This document shows positions 1-8,485 of a DNA stretch of 42,360 nt, one piece after another. Location: positions 1 to 42,360 of IMG/VR virus record IMGVR_UViG_3300034407_003109; one strand, 5' to 3'. Made by a program: the position numbers and the translations under genes. The notes under the pieces were generated by a model. It searched no databases, had not been told where the DNA came from, and saw only the letters and a program-made list of their open reading frames with translations. This DNA comes from a virus. Positions within the stretch are counted from its first letter, which is position 1. Each line of letters starts with the position of its first letter.

Positions 1-547
1 TATCATCATAATCCCCTTTCGTAGTTTCTTTAACTTGAACTGTGTCTCTAACAATTTTAGAAGTATCTTTTTCTGTTAACTCTTCTGCAGAAACAGATCT
101 AATTTTCAATGCCTTTCTTAAAGCACGAGCCTCTGATCTAGTTGCAGCCGTTGCTACTGAAAATGCTACATATTTATTATCGGTGTTGCCTTCCCAGCAA
201 TCCGCTACATCTGAATACGTATTACCGTTTTCAAATTTTATCTTCCAGATAACAGTTGCTCTACCGGGAACATTATCACTTTGAGGTGGAAAAACCTGTG
301 TAGGTCCGCTTTCAACAATTGGACCCATGACCAATTCTGCGACTCGTCTTAGTCCAGCCGCTAAAGGTCTCCCATCAATCAGCTCATCTTCCTGAAAGTA
401 CCCCATCACATAATCATTCCATTCTGGTGATGTGGGGTCTGGTGCAGATTCTAAAGCTTGATCTTGCATTTCACTATCCTCTTCCATTGTTGCTATTCCC
501 AATTCTTCAAACAAATCTGTATCATAACTATCCTTTTTCTTTACCAT
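1..547 (-). CDS. Partial hypothetical protein, possibly a recombination/annealing factor
   Basis: The gene starts at ATG 547 and runs off the left edge, leaving about 182 visible residues. The first 45 residues are acidic and low in complexity. The middle has a predicted beta-rich part (around GRATVIWKIKFENG), followed by a helix with the pattern ATAATRSEARALRKAL near residue 145. That alternating Thr/Arg/Ala/Leu helix recalls the end of the core in Rad52/Sak-type annealing proteins and related phage DNA-repair proteins, but the resemblance is weak and the C-terminus is missing. A GAGG element just upstream can serve as ribosome binding site. It lies downstream of the HTH-nuclease gene, two bases after its stop. 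The gene is real; the function is a guess. Confidence 0.5.
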   Translation of the reverse strand, partial: MVKKKDSYDTDLFEELGIATMEEDSEMQDQALESAPDPTSPEWNDYVMGYFQEDELIDGRPLAAGLRRVAELVMGPIVESGPTQVFPPQSDNVPGRATVIWKIKFENGNTYSDVADCWEGNTDNKYVAFSVATAATRSEARALRKALKIRSVSAEELTEKDTSKIVRDTVQVKETTKGDYDD

Positions 548-549
548 AT

Positions 550-1317
550 TTATACCTCAATCTCTATTAAACGTTTTGACTTTGGTGGAAACTTTGCCTT
601 TATCTTAGCTAAGTGTGATAAAATATTCTCTAGCATATCATCCTTTCTCTTTAACGAAAGAGCGTTAACAGCTTTTATTCTAATCACTACAAATCCGCGA
701 CTCAATAGTACCCCTTCTTTTTTTGAATCAAATTCGATTTGTTTGTTCAAATTCTCCACACCCCAAATTGGGTAAAAATGAGAAGGACCATCGACCTCTA
801 TTATAACTTTAAGTTCAGGTATGTAAAGGTCAATTTCCATTTTTTGAGTAGGAATTAAATTTTTATTGTGGAAATCAACTCTGTAACCCTCTGACTCTAA
901 TGTGTCTAAAATAACCCGTTCTAATTTAGATCCTTCCTTAGCAGCCTTACGTATAGCCTCAAAGGCTAACTGATTCATCTTGTGACGCTGCTCATCGCTC
1001 ATCGACTCCCAATTTTCCTTAGCGATTTGTGTTCTTCTTTTCTTTTCTTTCTCGCTCATTTTATCCCAAAAATCCATCATACCTCCGCTAATCTTCATAC
1101 GATCAGATTTAGATCTGACCTTGCCAGCAGTAGGGTGTTTAGCGGACCCGGTTTTTAAAGCATTCTTTTGTGCCTCACTACTGTCTCTTAATTGCTTTCC
1201 CTGTTTTTGTAACAACCGCCGAATTTTATTTGGATATGTATCTAGTTGTTTAGCTATGCTTCCAGGACTCATACCCTTTTCATACATCTCAATCATCTTG
1301 GATTCTAATTCATTCAT
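550..1317 (-). CDS. HTH plus Vsr-like endonuclease, candidate homing endonuclease
   Basis: A 255-residue protein. Residues 5-40 look like a helix-turn-helix (MSPGSIAKQL then KIRRLLQKQG). Residues 55-120 are basic and carry a NUMOD3-like stretch (GKVRSKSDRMKIS) typical of DNA-binding arms of homing enzymes. The C-terminal half (130-225) resembles the Vsr/DUF559 nuclease fold: E161-x-D163, then a strand ending E174-V-D176-G with H180, and a late strand FVVIRIK. This layout fits the Vsr-like or EDxHD homing endonuclease group, although a free-standing repair nuclease is possible. ATG 1317 is preceded by AGAAGGAA. It overlaps the upstream hypothetical gene by 8 bases and sits at the low-coordinate edge of the glycan block. 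Confidence 0.68.
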   Translation of the reverse strand: MNELESKMIEMYEKGMSPGSIAKQLDTYPNKIRRLLQKQGKQLRDSSEAQKNALKTGSAKHPTAGKVRSKSDRMKISGGMMDFWDKMSEKEKKRRTQIAKENWESMSDEQRHKMNQLAFEAIRKAAKEGSKLERVILDTLESEGYRVDFHNKNLIPTQKMEIDLYIPELKVIIEVDGPSHFYPIWGVENLNKQIEFDSKKEGVLLSRGFVVIRIKAVNALSLKRKDDMLENILSHLAKIKAKFPPKSKRLIEIEV

Positions 1318-1765
1318 CTTTTATTCCTTCTAAAATACTTTTTATACTGAAGTCTTCAAATTGAATGACTGGGTCTTGACCAGTAATTCGCTTGAACTCT
1401 TTTGTGTCTGTATCGTTCATAGTAACAACCTTTACTTTTTCAGAAACCATTAGTAATTTAAAGAAATCATTGTTTGCATCTGCTCTGTATACATGGAAAA
1501 GATCAAATTTGTTAACGATTCCCATAGCTAATAAGGAGCCGTCTAAAGAAGTTGACAATAGATTCCCAGTAAACGACCAAATCTCTGAGGCATTCATCAT
1601 ACTAAACTTAGGTGTCACTGGATTAAAAGCTAAATCATTAAAAAACACAGTAGCATCTCGGACATCGCCATTTTGTACTGCTGTATTTAACGAATTGAAA
1701 ATATTCATATTGATATCTTCTTCGCTAACGATTGGTATATAAAATCCGATATTTCTACTGTTCAT
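1310..1765 (-). CDS. Hypothetical protein
   Basis: A 151-residue protein that I do not recognise. It has no membrane segment, signal peptide or cysteine cluster. It appears mixed alpha/beta with a hydrophobic central strand (FFKLLMVSEKVKVVTM). The start ATG 1765 follows a GAGG element. It overlaps the end of the fcl-like gene upstream by 11 bases and the nuclease start downstream by 8, so it is expressed from the same transcript. It is the last gene of the glycan block and could belong to either the block or the nuclease side. Confidence 0.55.
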   Translation of the reverse strand: MNSRNIGFYIPIVSEEDINMNIFNSLNTAVQNGDVRDATVFFNDLAFNPVTPKFSMMNASEIWSFTGNLLSTSLDGSLLAMGIVNKFDLFHVYRADANNDFFKLLMVSEKVKVVTMNDTDTKEFKRITGQDPVIQFEDFSIKSILEGIKDE

Positions 1766-2717
1766 TACATTTTACCTCGCTATTACAACACTCAGTGTTG
1801 ATATTGTAGTTTTTTACGAACCAATTAATTGTTTTTTTTAATCCGCTATCTAATCCGATATTAGATTCAAAATTTAGTCTATCTTTTGCTCTTGTTGTGT
1901 CTAAACATCTTCTAGGTTGACCATTTGGTTTAAAGTCATCCCAAACAATGTCACCTTTGAATTCTATTATGTCGCATATTTTTGTAACAAGGTCACGAAT
2001 AGTGATTTCTGAACCAGTACCAATATTGATTGGCTCAGGACCAGGATCGTTTTCGATAGCTTGCACCACCGCTTCCGCAAGATCTTCAACATATAGAAAC
2101 TCACGAGAAGCTGATCCATCACCCCACACCACCAGTTCTGTGTTATATTTCTTAGCACGAAGTACTTTAAGGATGAGTGCTGGAATAACATGACTAGTGG
2201 AAGTATTGAAGTGGTCATGTGGCCCATACATATTGACTGGAATTAAGTTGACAGCATTTAATCCAAACTGTTCATGGTATGTTTCGACCATTTTCATTAT
2301 AGTCTTTTTGGCAATTCCATATGGAGCATTGGTCTCTTCAGGATACCCCGACCATAAATCCTCTTCTTTAAATGGAACAGGGGTAAACTTTGGATAAGCA
2401 CAAACCGTGCCGAGCATAACCAATTTACAACGGTATTCTAATGCTTGCTCTACTGCATTTAGACCCATAGCTAGATTATTCTTAATCATTAAACCTGGGT
2501 TTTCCGCATTAAAGCCAATACCACCAACAAAGCCTGCAGCATGAACTAAAACATTTGGTCTATGCTTATACATAACCTTAGAAAATTCATAGACAGAAGT
2601 TAAATTGCCATCCTTTTGTCCAACAGCAGTGACATTGTTTTCTCCATACGTTCTAGATAAGGATTCTGTTAAGTTCTTACCAACAAAACCTGTACCACCA
2701 GCAATTAAAATTCTCAA
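1755..2717 (-). CDS. fcl: GDP-L-fucose synthase-like epimerase/reductase
   Basis: An extended short-chain dehydrogenase of 320 residues, close to the usual length for GDP-4-keto-6-deoxymannose 3,5-epimerase-4-reductase. It shows the NAD(P) motif GGTGFVG at 7-13, the family pattern HAAGFVGGI, the Y133-x3-K137 pair, and the epimerase residues C106 (in LGTVCAYP) and H176 (in STSHVIPAL), matching Cys109 and His179 of the E. coli enzyme. WGDGSASREFLYVEDLA and NGQPRR are also family signatures. The expected product is GDP-L-fucose, or GDP-colitose if it acts after the ColD-like enzyme at 14646-15785. The only possible start is TTG 2717, because a stop lies two codons upstream; AAGGA stands 8 bases before it. 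No GDP-mannose dehydratase is seen in the window. Confidence 0.85.
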   Translation of the reverse strand: MRILIAGGTGFVGKNLTESLSRTYGENNVTAVGQKDGNLTSVYEFSKVMYKHRPNVLVHAAGFVGGIGFNAENPGLMIKNNLAMGLNAVEQALEYRCKLVMLGTVCAYPKFTPVPFKEEDLWSGYPEETNAPYGIAKKTIMKMVETYHEQFGLNAVNLIPVNMYGPHDHFNTSTSHVIPALILKVLRAKKYNTELVVWGDGSASREFLYVEDLAEAVVQAIENDPGPEPINIGTGSEITIRDLVTKICDIIEFKGDIVWDDFKPNGQPRRCLDTTRAKDRLNFESNIGLDSGLKKTINWFVKNYNINTECCNSEVKCNEQ

Positions 2718-3268
2718 TTTTCATATCCTTTATTGTCAAAATCTAAAGAATCATCTTCAAAATCATCTGAATAAAAAGCGGGAGCAGCTCCTCCAACAAT
2801 AGTAAACGGTACATTTGATAATCTAGCACTTTGAGTTGACACAAAATGTATATCGTTTTCTTCAGAAGGACATGTCTCGACAACGGAGATAACTTCAGAT
2901 GTATTACTGTATACTATCACATGAGGGGTCTTATTGTCAAGACAAGTAAAGTGCTCATATTTATTTTGATGGATCGTTGACAATGCACCACCTTCGCTTT
3001 CTTCAATAATAACAGTATCAGCAGATTGAGCTTTTACTAGATCGCTAATCTTATCAATATCTTCTTTTGTTGCATTGTTGACACAAACAATGACATCAAC
3101 AGCCCCATGCATTATTGCATTTGTTACAGATGTTTGAAAATAGGCCGATGGACAATTATTAATTATCTGTTCAGTCTCTTCATCGTGCCCAAACATCATT
3201 ACATTTATAAAAGATTTGCCGCCGTATGCTATCAGCGTTTCTTCAACAACATCATGAAGCTTGCTCAT
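2714..3268 (-). CDS. Hypothetical protein with acidic tail
   Basis: A 184-residue protein, not recognised. It appears alpha/beta with repeated hydrophobic strands (VDVIVCVNN, ADTVIIEES, PHVIVYSN), as in a Rossmann-like or nucleotide-binding fold, but no glycine-rich loop or catalytic motif is visible. The last 25 residues are acidic (DDFEDDSLDFDN). It overlaps the start of the fcl-like gene by a TTGA and the end of the cupin gene by an ATGA. Its place suggests a role in the glycan pathway or in its control; nothing in the sequence says which. Confidence 0.5.
   Translation of the reverse strand: MSKLHDVVEETLIAYGGKSFINVMMFGHDEETEQIINNCPSAYFQTSVTNAIMHGAVDVIVCVNNATKEDIDKISDLVKAQSADTVIIEESEGGALSTIHQNKYEHFTCLDNKTPHVIVYSNTSEVISVVETCPSEENDIHFVSTQSARLSNVPFTIVGGAAPAFYSDDFEDDSLDFDNKGYEN
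2715..2730 (-). promoter_or_regulatory. TTG start with Shine-Dalgarno and TTGA overlap
   Basis: On the minus strand AAGGA (2726-2730) is followed after 8 bases by TTG at 2717-2715, which shares bases with the TGA stop of the upstream gene (2716-2714). An in-frame TGA at 2723-2721 excludes any earlier start, and the Rossmann fold must begin here. The fcl-like gene is therefore very likely read from TTG by coupled termination and reinitiation. Confidence 0.8.
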
Positions 3269-3675
3269 CCTTCGTTCTCCCTCAATGTAAAAGTAGTATC
3301 TAATAATCGCAAAAACGAATCAAAATCTTCTATATAATCTTTCTTATCGTATGGAGTAGAACATATAGACATAAGCATGTCATCTCCTGTTAAATACACC
3401 TGTGAATCCCAAACTAACTTATCTACAAATACAGACTGATTTGGGTGTAACATTATTGATTCTAATCTTGTGCCATCGTGTAGTTTTACAAGTATTCTAC
3501 CTTTGACACATATCAAAACTTGTTGTGTTTCAAAATGAGCATGTCTGCCACGCTCTTCGCCTTTTGGAATGTCACAGACATAAAAAAATCTCTTGGGAAC
3601 AAAGGGTAATTTATCAAATTCAATAGGAACCAACATACCTTCTGGGTCTTCAAACGCTTTCCAATTTGTTAACAT
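3265..3675 (-). CDS. FdtA/WxcM-like sugar 3,4-ketoisomerase (cupin)
   Basis: A 136-residue RmlC-like cupin. KRFFYVCDIPKGEERGRHAH places H45 and H47 at the position of the catalytic histidine pair of dTDP-4-keto-6-deoxyglucose 3,4-ketoisomerases (FdtA, QdtA, TylM3-like, WxcM C-terminal domain). CVKGRILVKLHDG is the next cupin strand pair. The family makes a 3-keto sugar that a DegT aminotransferase then aminates, and such an aminotransferase lies immediately upstream (3650-4573), a pairing seen in Fdt and Qdt loci. ATG 3675 is preferred over a TTG two codons earlier because AAAGG precedes it. The exact substrate is inferred. Confidence 0.8.
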   Translation of the reverse strand: MLTNWKAFEDPEGMLVPIEFDKLPFVPKRFFYVCDIPKGEERGRHAHFETQQVLICVKGRILVKLHDGTRLESIMLHPNQSVFVDKLVWDSQVYLTGDDMLMSICSTPYDKKDYIEDFDSFLRLLDTTFTLRENEG

Positions 3676-4573
3676 ATTCAATTACCTTTCTAATATCTTG
3701 CATAGATAACTTTTCATGAAAAGGAATGCTTACGGTTGTTTTAGACTCTTTGTCGGAATTAGTCAAGTCATTAAAATCGCAATGGCTACGTACCGTGTCA
3801 GTAGCAAAATGTGACATATGATGACAAGCCTCATAGTGTATGCCACATATAATACCATGCTTTTTCATTTCGTCAACAAAATTCTTGTTGTTTCTTACGT
3901 TTATGCGGTATAAATGTCTGCTGGTATTCTCATAGCCCAACTCCTTATTATAAGTCTCACTGATGTAATCAAGGGCTTCATTTTTCTCATCCAGTTTATT
4001 TAAATTCTGATCAGCAAGATACATTTGTATAGAACTAGAATGACATTTAAACCCAGGCATGATGTGATTTCCATCTGTATCACGTCCATTCATAGTCATC
4101 GACCTAAACCAATCTATGGTTTCTTTAGAGTCTGATACAACCATGCCACCATCACAACTACCGACAGGTTTTGTTGGATAAAAACTATATATCACAATAT
4201 AATCTTCCATGTCGGAGCATTGATTTCTTGTGACTTCTTGTGCAGAATCTATAACATTAGTATGGAAGGGATAGGAGTGCCCAACCCACGAAATATCATC
4301 CGTAAAATTTATCGCCGTATTAGTGTTAACTAAAATATTAGGAACAACTGGAGGCATTATGCTAGGAATTGAAACAACATTTGGTTTATTATATTCTAGA
4401 CGCAGCAGTGATAGCATCAATAGGCTGGATGAACTATTTGCAGAACATGCATATTTTCCACCCACATATTCAGCAAACCTTGCTTCAAATTCATTTACGA
4501 TACTATCATGTAATAAATTTGAAAACCTAGATGTGTCTATCTTGTAGTGATTTATATTGACTAGATTAATCAT
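3650..4573 (-). CDS. DegT/DnrJ/EryC1-family sugar aminotransferase
   Basis: A 307-residue PLP-dependent aminotransferase, shorter than the usual 360-400 of the family. The PLP lysine is K135 in FYPTKPVGSCDGG, and the cofactor-binding aspartate is D109 in VIDSAQE. SANSSSSLLMLSLL matches the phosphate-binding loop region. It is paired with a FdtA-like ketoisomerase just downstream, so a 3-amino-3,6-dideoxyhexose is a reasonable product (FdtB/QdtB role). The N-terminal 20 residues are atypical and part of the C-terminal small domain is reduced. It overlaps the upstream glycosyltransferase stop by ATGA. Confidence 0.82.
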   Translation of the reverse strand: MINLVNINHYKIDTSRFSNLLHDSIVNEFEARFAEYVGGKYACSANSSSSLLMLSLLRLEYNKPNVVSIPSIMPPVVPNILVNTNTAINFTDDISWVGHSYPFHTNVIDSAQEVTRNQCSDMEDYIVIYSFYPTKPVGSCDGGMVVSDSKETIDWFRSMTMNGRDTDGNHIMPGFKCHSSSIQMYLADQNLNKLDEKNEALDYISETYNKELGYENTSRHLYRINVRNNKNFVDEMKKHGIICGIHYEACHHMSHFATDTVRSHCDFNDLTNSDKESKTTVSIPFHEKLSMQDIRKVIEYVNKLESV

Positions 4574-5496
4574 AACACCTCACCCACTAACTTGTCGTAT
4601 TTTAAAGACATCTCTATCGCTTCTAACACCTTGTCTTCTTTGTTGATATCAATTGTGCTATGGTCGCAAATGTCACCTAATAGAAATTCAGCAAAGTCTC
4701 TTTTAGCTTCTGCTAGCGGAACGCCATCTTTCTTATTCATACCATTAGCTATAGTACTGACATACAGACCCAAAGTCTCATCAATATGCGGCGATTTAAA
4801 CCAACCTTTATATCCAAACCAATCCGATCTGCCCATCACTAAACTGTCTCCATGTATATGATAAACCAATGGACAGTTAAAATCTCTATGATTCTTTCCA
4901 TATATTAACCGGAAGCTAGCATCAATAGTAAATGTTAGCATTAAATCTTCTGTACCCGACTTAAACAATAATTCATATAACTTTTGGACAATGTTTGTCC
5001 TAGTCACATCTTGCCAAGCGGCATCTTTTCCTACCAAGTCTAATGATACTCTGTCAAGAATCTTATCATTAACAATAGAATCTTTGCTTGTATGGTAGTT
5101 ATCATTCGTTCCTCTCTCCAATAACGCACCTCTAAAACTCACGTATTCCTCATTATTAGTGAGGAACTCCACTGCGGTGCATAAGCCATCTAAAGATACA
5201 ATATCGTCATTATCTATAAGCACTGTAAAAGGAGTGTCCACCATACAGGATGCTCTATACAGCTTGTGCATAAAATCGTGTACTGTTTTGTCTTCACCAA
5301 AATCAATATATGATATGTCTAAATTAGGATACTGCTCATTAGAACACAAATCGCTTTTGTCTTGACCGCTACCATCTGCTAATAGTATTTTAAATGGGAT
5401 ATTATCTGAAGACATATTGTCAAGTATTCTTTTGGTGGCATAATCCCTACCCTTAAGAGGTATTATTATTGTAAGTTTATCCTTTATCTCATTCAT
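4570..5496 (-). CDS. GT-A glycosyltransferase, TIGR00180-like
   Basis: A 308-residue protein starting with a GT-A type strand (KLTIIIPLKGR), then ILLADGSG and a DxD-like metal site, D95-N-D97-D98 (TVLIDNDD). This resembles the family often labelled TIGR00180, found in marine bacteria and phages, where donor and acceptor are unknown. It is probably cytoplasmic, with no membrane segment. The next gene downstream in transcription is the FdtB-like aminotransferase, and the gene just upstream encodes a second member of the same family (5493-6284), joined by an ATGA overlap, which points to an old tandem duplication. Confidence 0.72.
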   Translation of the reverse strand: MNEIKDKLTIIIPLKGRDYATKRILDNMSSDNIPFKILLADGSGQDKSDLCSNEQYPNLDISYIDFGEDKTVHDFMHKLYRASCMVDTPFTVLIDNDDIVSLDGLCTAVEFLTNNEEYVSFRGALLERGTNDNYHTSKDSIVNDKILDRVSLDLVGKDAAWQDVTRTNIVQKLYELLFKSGTEDLMLTFTIDASFRLIYGKNHRDFNCPLVYHIHGDSLVMGRSDWFGYKGWFKSPHIDETLGLYVSTIANGMNKKDGVPLAEAKRDFAEFLLGDICDHSTIDINKEDKVLEAIEMSLKYDKLVGEVL

Positions 5497-6284
5497 GATG
5501 GAACTCCAGCCGCCACTCTTCTAACAAAATCTTCTGACCATTCATTATCATACCCTTTGCTGACGCAGAAGTCAATTAGAGGTTTCAGATTGTCACCAAG
5601 TAATATTTCTTTCCACATCGTATCCTTTCTAAGTTTTTCTGGATAATTACTATGCAACGTGTTCATTAGTCTTTCGCTTCTCCTGTCGCCATAAGGAATT
5701 GGCAAAGCTTTATAGTTGCCGTCAAAACAAGCTAAAAACATCCATATTTTATCATACCACCGCACTGGCCAAAGTATTTCATTTTCAAACTCAAAGCTAT
5801 AATTTTTCTTCAAAACATCAGTCTTGACGACCGAATGATTAGGTGCCTTCCACTGTTCATTCAGACACATTTCAATTCTTTTTATAGGATCGTCTGAATA
5901 AAAATTTGACTCAATGAAATAAGCAGTTTGTTGTTCGTACTTATTGTGCCACATTCCATCTATAAAACTGTAGTCTGGATTATCTTCTAAAAAGTTAACA
6001 CATTCATGTATAGCTTCTTTAAAAATAATATCATCATCAGCTAGTTCTAGTACAAATGGAGTCTTAATATCCGATAGAATATCAACCATCTTTTTATAAT
6101 ATAACTCACCCGGAGAATGGATTACTTTTACATGAGGTTGCTCTGCGACTTGACAAACATTTGTCGAAGAATCTGCAACTATGATATCACAAGGAAGGTC
6201 CGAATAATAGTCTAAAAGAGATCCTATAAATTGTTGCCTTTCATGCACTGTTATGATCAGAGTGAATTTATCTCTTAAGCTCAT
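5493..6284 (-). CDS. GT-A glycosyltransferase, TIGR00180-like (second copy)
   Basis: A 263-residue protein with the same plan as its neighbour at 4570-5496: FTLIITVHER, DIIVADSS and a metal-site stretch LADDD (D83-D85). The two are clearly diverged, so they likely add different sugars. There is no membrane helix. It starts at ATG 6284, overlapping the methyltransferase stop by ATGA, and the ribosome binding site is weak (ATAGGC), so reinitiation probably drives it. Donor and acceptor cannot be told from sequence. Confidence 0.7.
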   Translation of the reverse strand: MSLRDKFTLIITVHERQQFIGSLLDYYSDLPCDIIVADSSTNVCQVAEQPHVKVIHSPGELYYKKMVDILSDIKTPFVLELADDDIIFKEAIHECVNFLEDNPDYSFIDGMWHNKYEQQTAYFIESNFYSDDPIKRIEMCLNEQWKAPNHSVVKTDVLKKNYSFEFENEILWPVRWYDKIWMFLACFDGNYKALPIPYGDRRSERLMNTLHSNYPEKLRKDTMWKEILLGDNLKPLIDFCVSKGYDNEWSEDFVRRVAAGVPS

Positions 6285-6883
6285 ATTTTTTTGCCTATCA
6301 TCTTTATGATGTCCGCATCACCTCGTGGCCAATCATAGCTCGACTCATGCACAACTTCAAAACCTAAATGCTCAAAGATTTTCCTAAGTTTACCTACCGT
6401 GTAACAATTTTTGTGATATTGGCCTTCTCCATTTTGACTACCAAAAATACATGCAGTAGAATAACCCCACCTGTTACTAAATGAATATTCATAGGTGCCA
6501 AACCAATGATTTTCATCAATAGCTTGGTCGTCGTCTCTGTACCAATCTTTCCAATCATCTTCAGCTTCAAGCCATTGCTTAACAAGAGTCTCAAAATTTG
6601 GGACGGAGATGTTTAATAGACCACCAGTCTTTAAAACTCTTTTAGATTCCTCAAAGATCAATTGCTCCTGTTTGAAATTTAAATGTTCAAAAACGCAATC
6701 TGCTCTTACTTCATCTACAGAACCAGCTTCTACAGGAAGATTGAATATATCCCACTGTTCTATAACAATGTCATCGGAAAATTCTCTATTAGGATATCTA
6801 ACCCTAAGATCTTCAAGGGTATCCATATCTACATTAGTATAATCCTTAAGCGGTGTAGAACCACAACCTAAATTAATTTTCAT
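6281..6883 (-). CDS. Class I SAM-dependent methyltransferase
   Basis: A 200-residue protein with the SAM motif NLGCGSTPL at its start, the acidic strand end NVDMD, and a post-II region VDEVRADCVFEHL, followed by the typical EESKRVLKTGGLLNISVPNFE. This is a Methyltransf_11-like enzyme, near the minimal length for the fold. In a glycan block it may methylate a sugar hydroxyl or amine. The substrate is not visible. It overlaps the RmlD-like gene by 11 bases and ends by ATGA into the glycosyltransferase. Confidence 0.75.
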   Translation of the reverse strand: MKINLGCGSTPLKDYTNVDMDTLEDLRVRYPNREFSDDIVIEQWDIFNLPVEAGSVDEVRADCVFEHLNFKQEQLIFEESKRVLKTGGLLNISVPNFETLVKQWLEAEDDWKDWYRDDDQAIDENHWFGTYEYSFSNRWGYSTACIFGSQNGEGQYHKNCYTVGKLRKIFEHLGFEVVHESSYDWPRGDADIIKMIGKKI

Positions 6884-7589
6884 TTAAAACCCCTTGTAAT
6901 TTGTTTAAGTTCATACTGCTATCAATTGCCATGTTAACATCTAGTATGTCTTTTCTGTATATCTTTTTTACTTCTGGTCTTTCGTCTTTTATAAAATCAT
7001 AAGAATTAGTTGATTCTCCACCTAAATTGATTATACCTTGCTGACTCAAAAGTTGCAAGCAAATATTAGCGGCCTCATCAATATACATTAGGCTTTTTTG
7101 AGAATCAACCAATGCCTTTTCATGAACAAATGGTCTTTCTGTCATGCATGTTCTCAGTATCAATGAATTTTCATACAACTGTACGGCACACTCTCCTCCC
7201 AGTTTCGACCATGCATATAAATTCACAGGTAGCAATGCGTCAGTTTCTTTATAATTACCTTCCGTTCCGGGGTAGACATAATCGGTTGAAATATATACTA
7301 ACTTGATATTTCTTTCCATGCAAGACAAGCAAATATTACTTGTGCCTATAATGTTTACTTCAATACTAATTTCTGGGTGCTCTAAGTGCTTTACCATCGG
7401 CCTAGTTAGAGCCGCAGGATGCAAGAAGATATCCGGATTAAATTCATCAACAACTTTATTTACACTGTCTAAATTCGTTATATCCATTTCTTGCTTATCG
7501 GGTGCCAAGATTTCATACGCTGTGTTTTGTTTGATAATTTCACTAGCGAATCTGCCAGATCCGCCCGATATTAATAGTTTTTTATGCAT
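6873..7589 (-). CDS. RmlD-like NDP-sugar reductase
   Basis: A 238-residue extended SDR similar to dTDP-4-dehydrorhamnose reductase: KLLISGGSGRFA at the nucleotide site, a DITN motif, FLHPAALTRP, YISTDYVYPG, and the pair Y125-x3-K129 in LYAWSKLGGE. It is about 50 residues shorter than typical RmlD, with the substrate-binding C-terminus reduced. The last glycine of the usual GxxGxxG is replaced by alanine (GGSGRFA). It most likely reduces a 4-keto-6-deoxy sugar nucleotide. No complete RmlA-RmlB-RmlC-RmlD set is present. Confidence 0.72.
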   Translation of the reverse strand: MHKKLLISGGSGRFASEIIKQNTAYEILAPDKQEMDITNLDSVNKVVDEFNPDIFLHPAALTRPMVKHLEHPEISIEVNIIGTSNICLSCMERNIKLVYISTDYVYPGTEGNYKETDALLPVNLYAWSKLGGECAVQLYENSLILRTCMTERPFVHEKALVDSQKSLMYIDEAANICLQLLSQQGIINLGGESTNSYDFIKDERPEVKKIYRKDILDVNMAIDSSMNLNKLQGVLNEN

Positions 7590-8485
7590 CTTAGCATCCC
7601 TACTGTAGAAGATATCTCTTTATGTAAAGAATCTTGAGGTGCAAATCCTAACGACAGAAGTTTGTCAACATTGACCTTGTATGAATATTGATTTATCAGA
7701 GGAGTGTCAACCATATTTAAATCAATAGGAGTCACGCTTTTAATATAATCAATTATTTCAGAAAGCTTGAAGTTATCTGTTATTACATTATATGTTTGGT
7801 TCTTTATGTCACTATTTGCGAATAAATTAATAGCTCTAATACAATCGTTTATTCCAAGATATGGTCTATATTGTTCATAATTCTGTTCCCAAACCGTTAA
7901 AGGTTCACGCAACGCAGCCTGATAGCAAAATTTATTTATAGCAGTATGAAATCTCATACCCGGACTACATCCAAATATAGTTCCGAACCTAAGAATTATA
8001 TGGTTAATGTCTTTTGTGCTCAGATATCTCTCTATTTCTATCTTAGATTCAGCATAAGGACTTTGTGGATTTAAATAATCATCATTGTCTTCTGTCACTA
8101 GTTCAGACGCAACTCCATAAACACTAGTGGACGAAGGAAAAATAAAAGTACCATTTGTTATATCAGTACACTTGTCTATAAACTCTTTTGTGTATTGTAT
8201 GTTTACATCTTCTAAATCTTTATTACCAAAGCTTTTAGAGGCATTTGTGATAGCTGCCAAATGTATAATTATATCTGATTTTTCTATGATATCTTCTGGA
8301 GTGTCAACAAATGAAGATTCTATAAAATTAATAGGTTTAGCTAGGTCAAATAACGAGCAGTACCTTTGAGTATGAAAATCGTCTACCACCGTCACGTTAT
8401 AATTATTTGTTAATTCTCGTATTAGCTTAGAGCCTATGTGCCCAAGACCTCCGGTAATTAAAACATTCTTCATATTCTTTTCCAT
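7571..8485 (-). CDS. NAD-dependent sugar epimerase/dehydratase (extended SDR)
   Basis: A 304-residue extended SDR: LITGGLGHIGSK (GxxGxxG), VVDDF, HLAAITN, SSTSVYG, and the catalytic pair Y144-x3-K148 in SPYAESKIE. RFGTIFGCSPGMRFH and NVITDNFKLSEI are typical of the substrate domain. The reaction (epimerase, dehydratase or reductase) cannot be fixed. ATG 8485 is preceded by AAGGA about 10 bases away; a second ATG at 8473 with GGAAAAG is nearly as good. The gene overlaps the end of the oxygenase gene by about 50 bases. Confidence 0.75.
   Translation of the reverse strand: MEKNMKNVLITGGLGHIGSKLIRELTNNYNVTVVDDFHTQRYCSLFDLAKPINFIESSFVDTPEDIIEKSDIIIHLAAITNASKSFGNKDLEDVNIQYTKEFIDKCTDITNGTFIFPSSTSVYGVASELVTEDNDDYLNPQSPYAESKIEIERYLSTKDINHIILRFGTIFGCSPGMRFHTAINKFCYQAALREPLTVWEQNYEQYRPYLGINDCIRAINLFANSDIKNQTYNVITDNFKLSEIIDYIKSVTPIDLNMVDTPLINQYSYKVNVDKLLSLGFAPQDSLHKEISSTVGMLRCIKNY

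Noticed and set aside
548-555. TATAAATA on the minus strand, like a T4 late promoter core
   Set aside because: It touches the ATG at 547, so a transcript from it would begin inside the gene, and no matching motif was found before other genes. AT-rich sequence makes it likely by chance.
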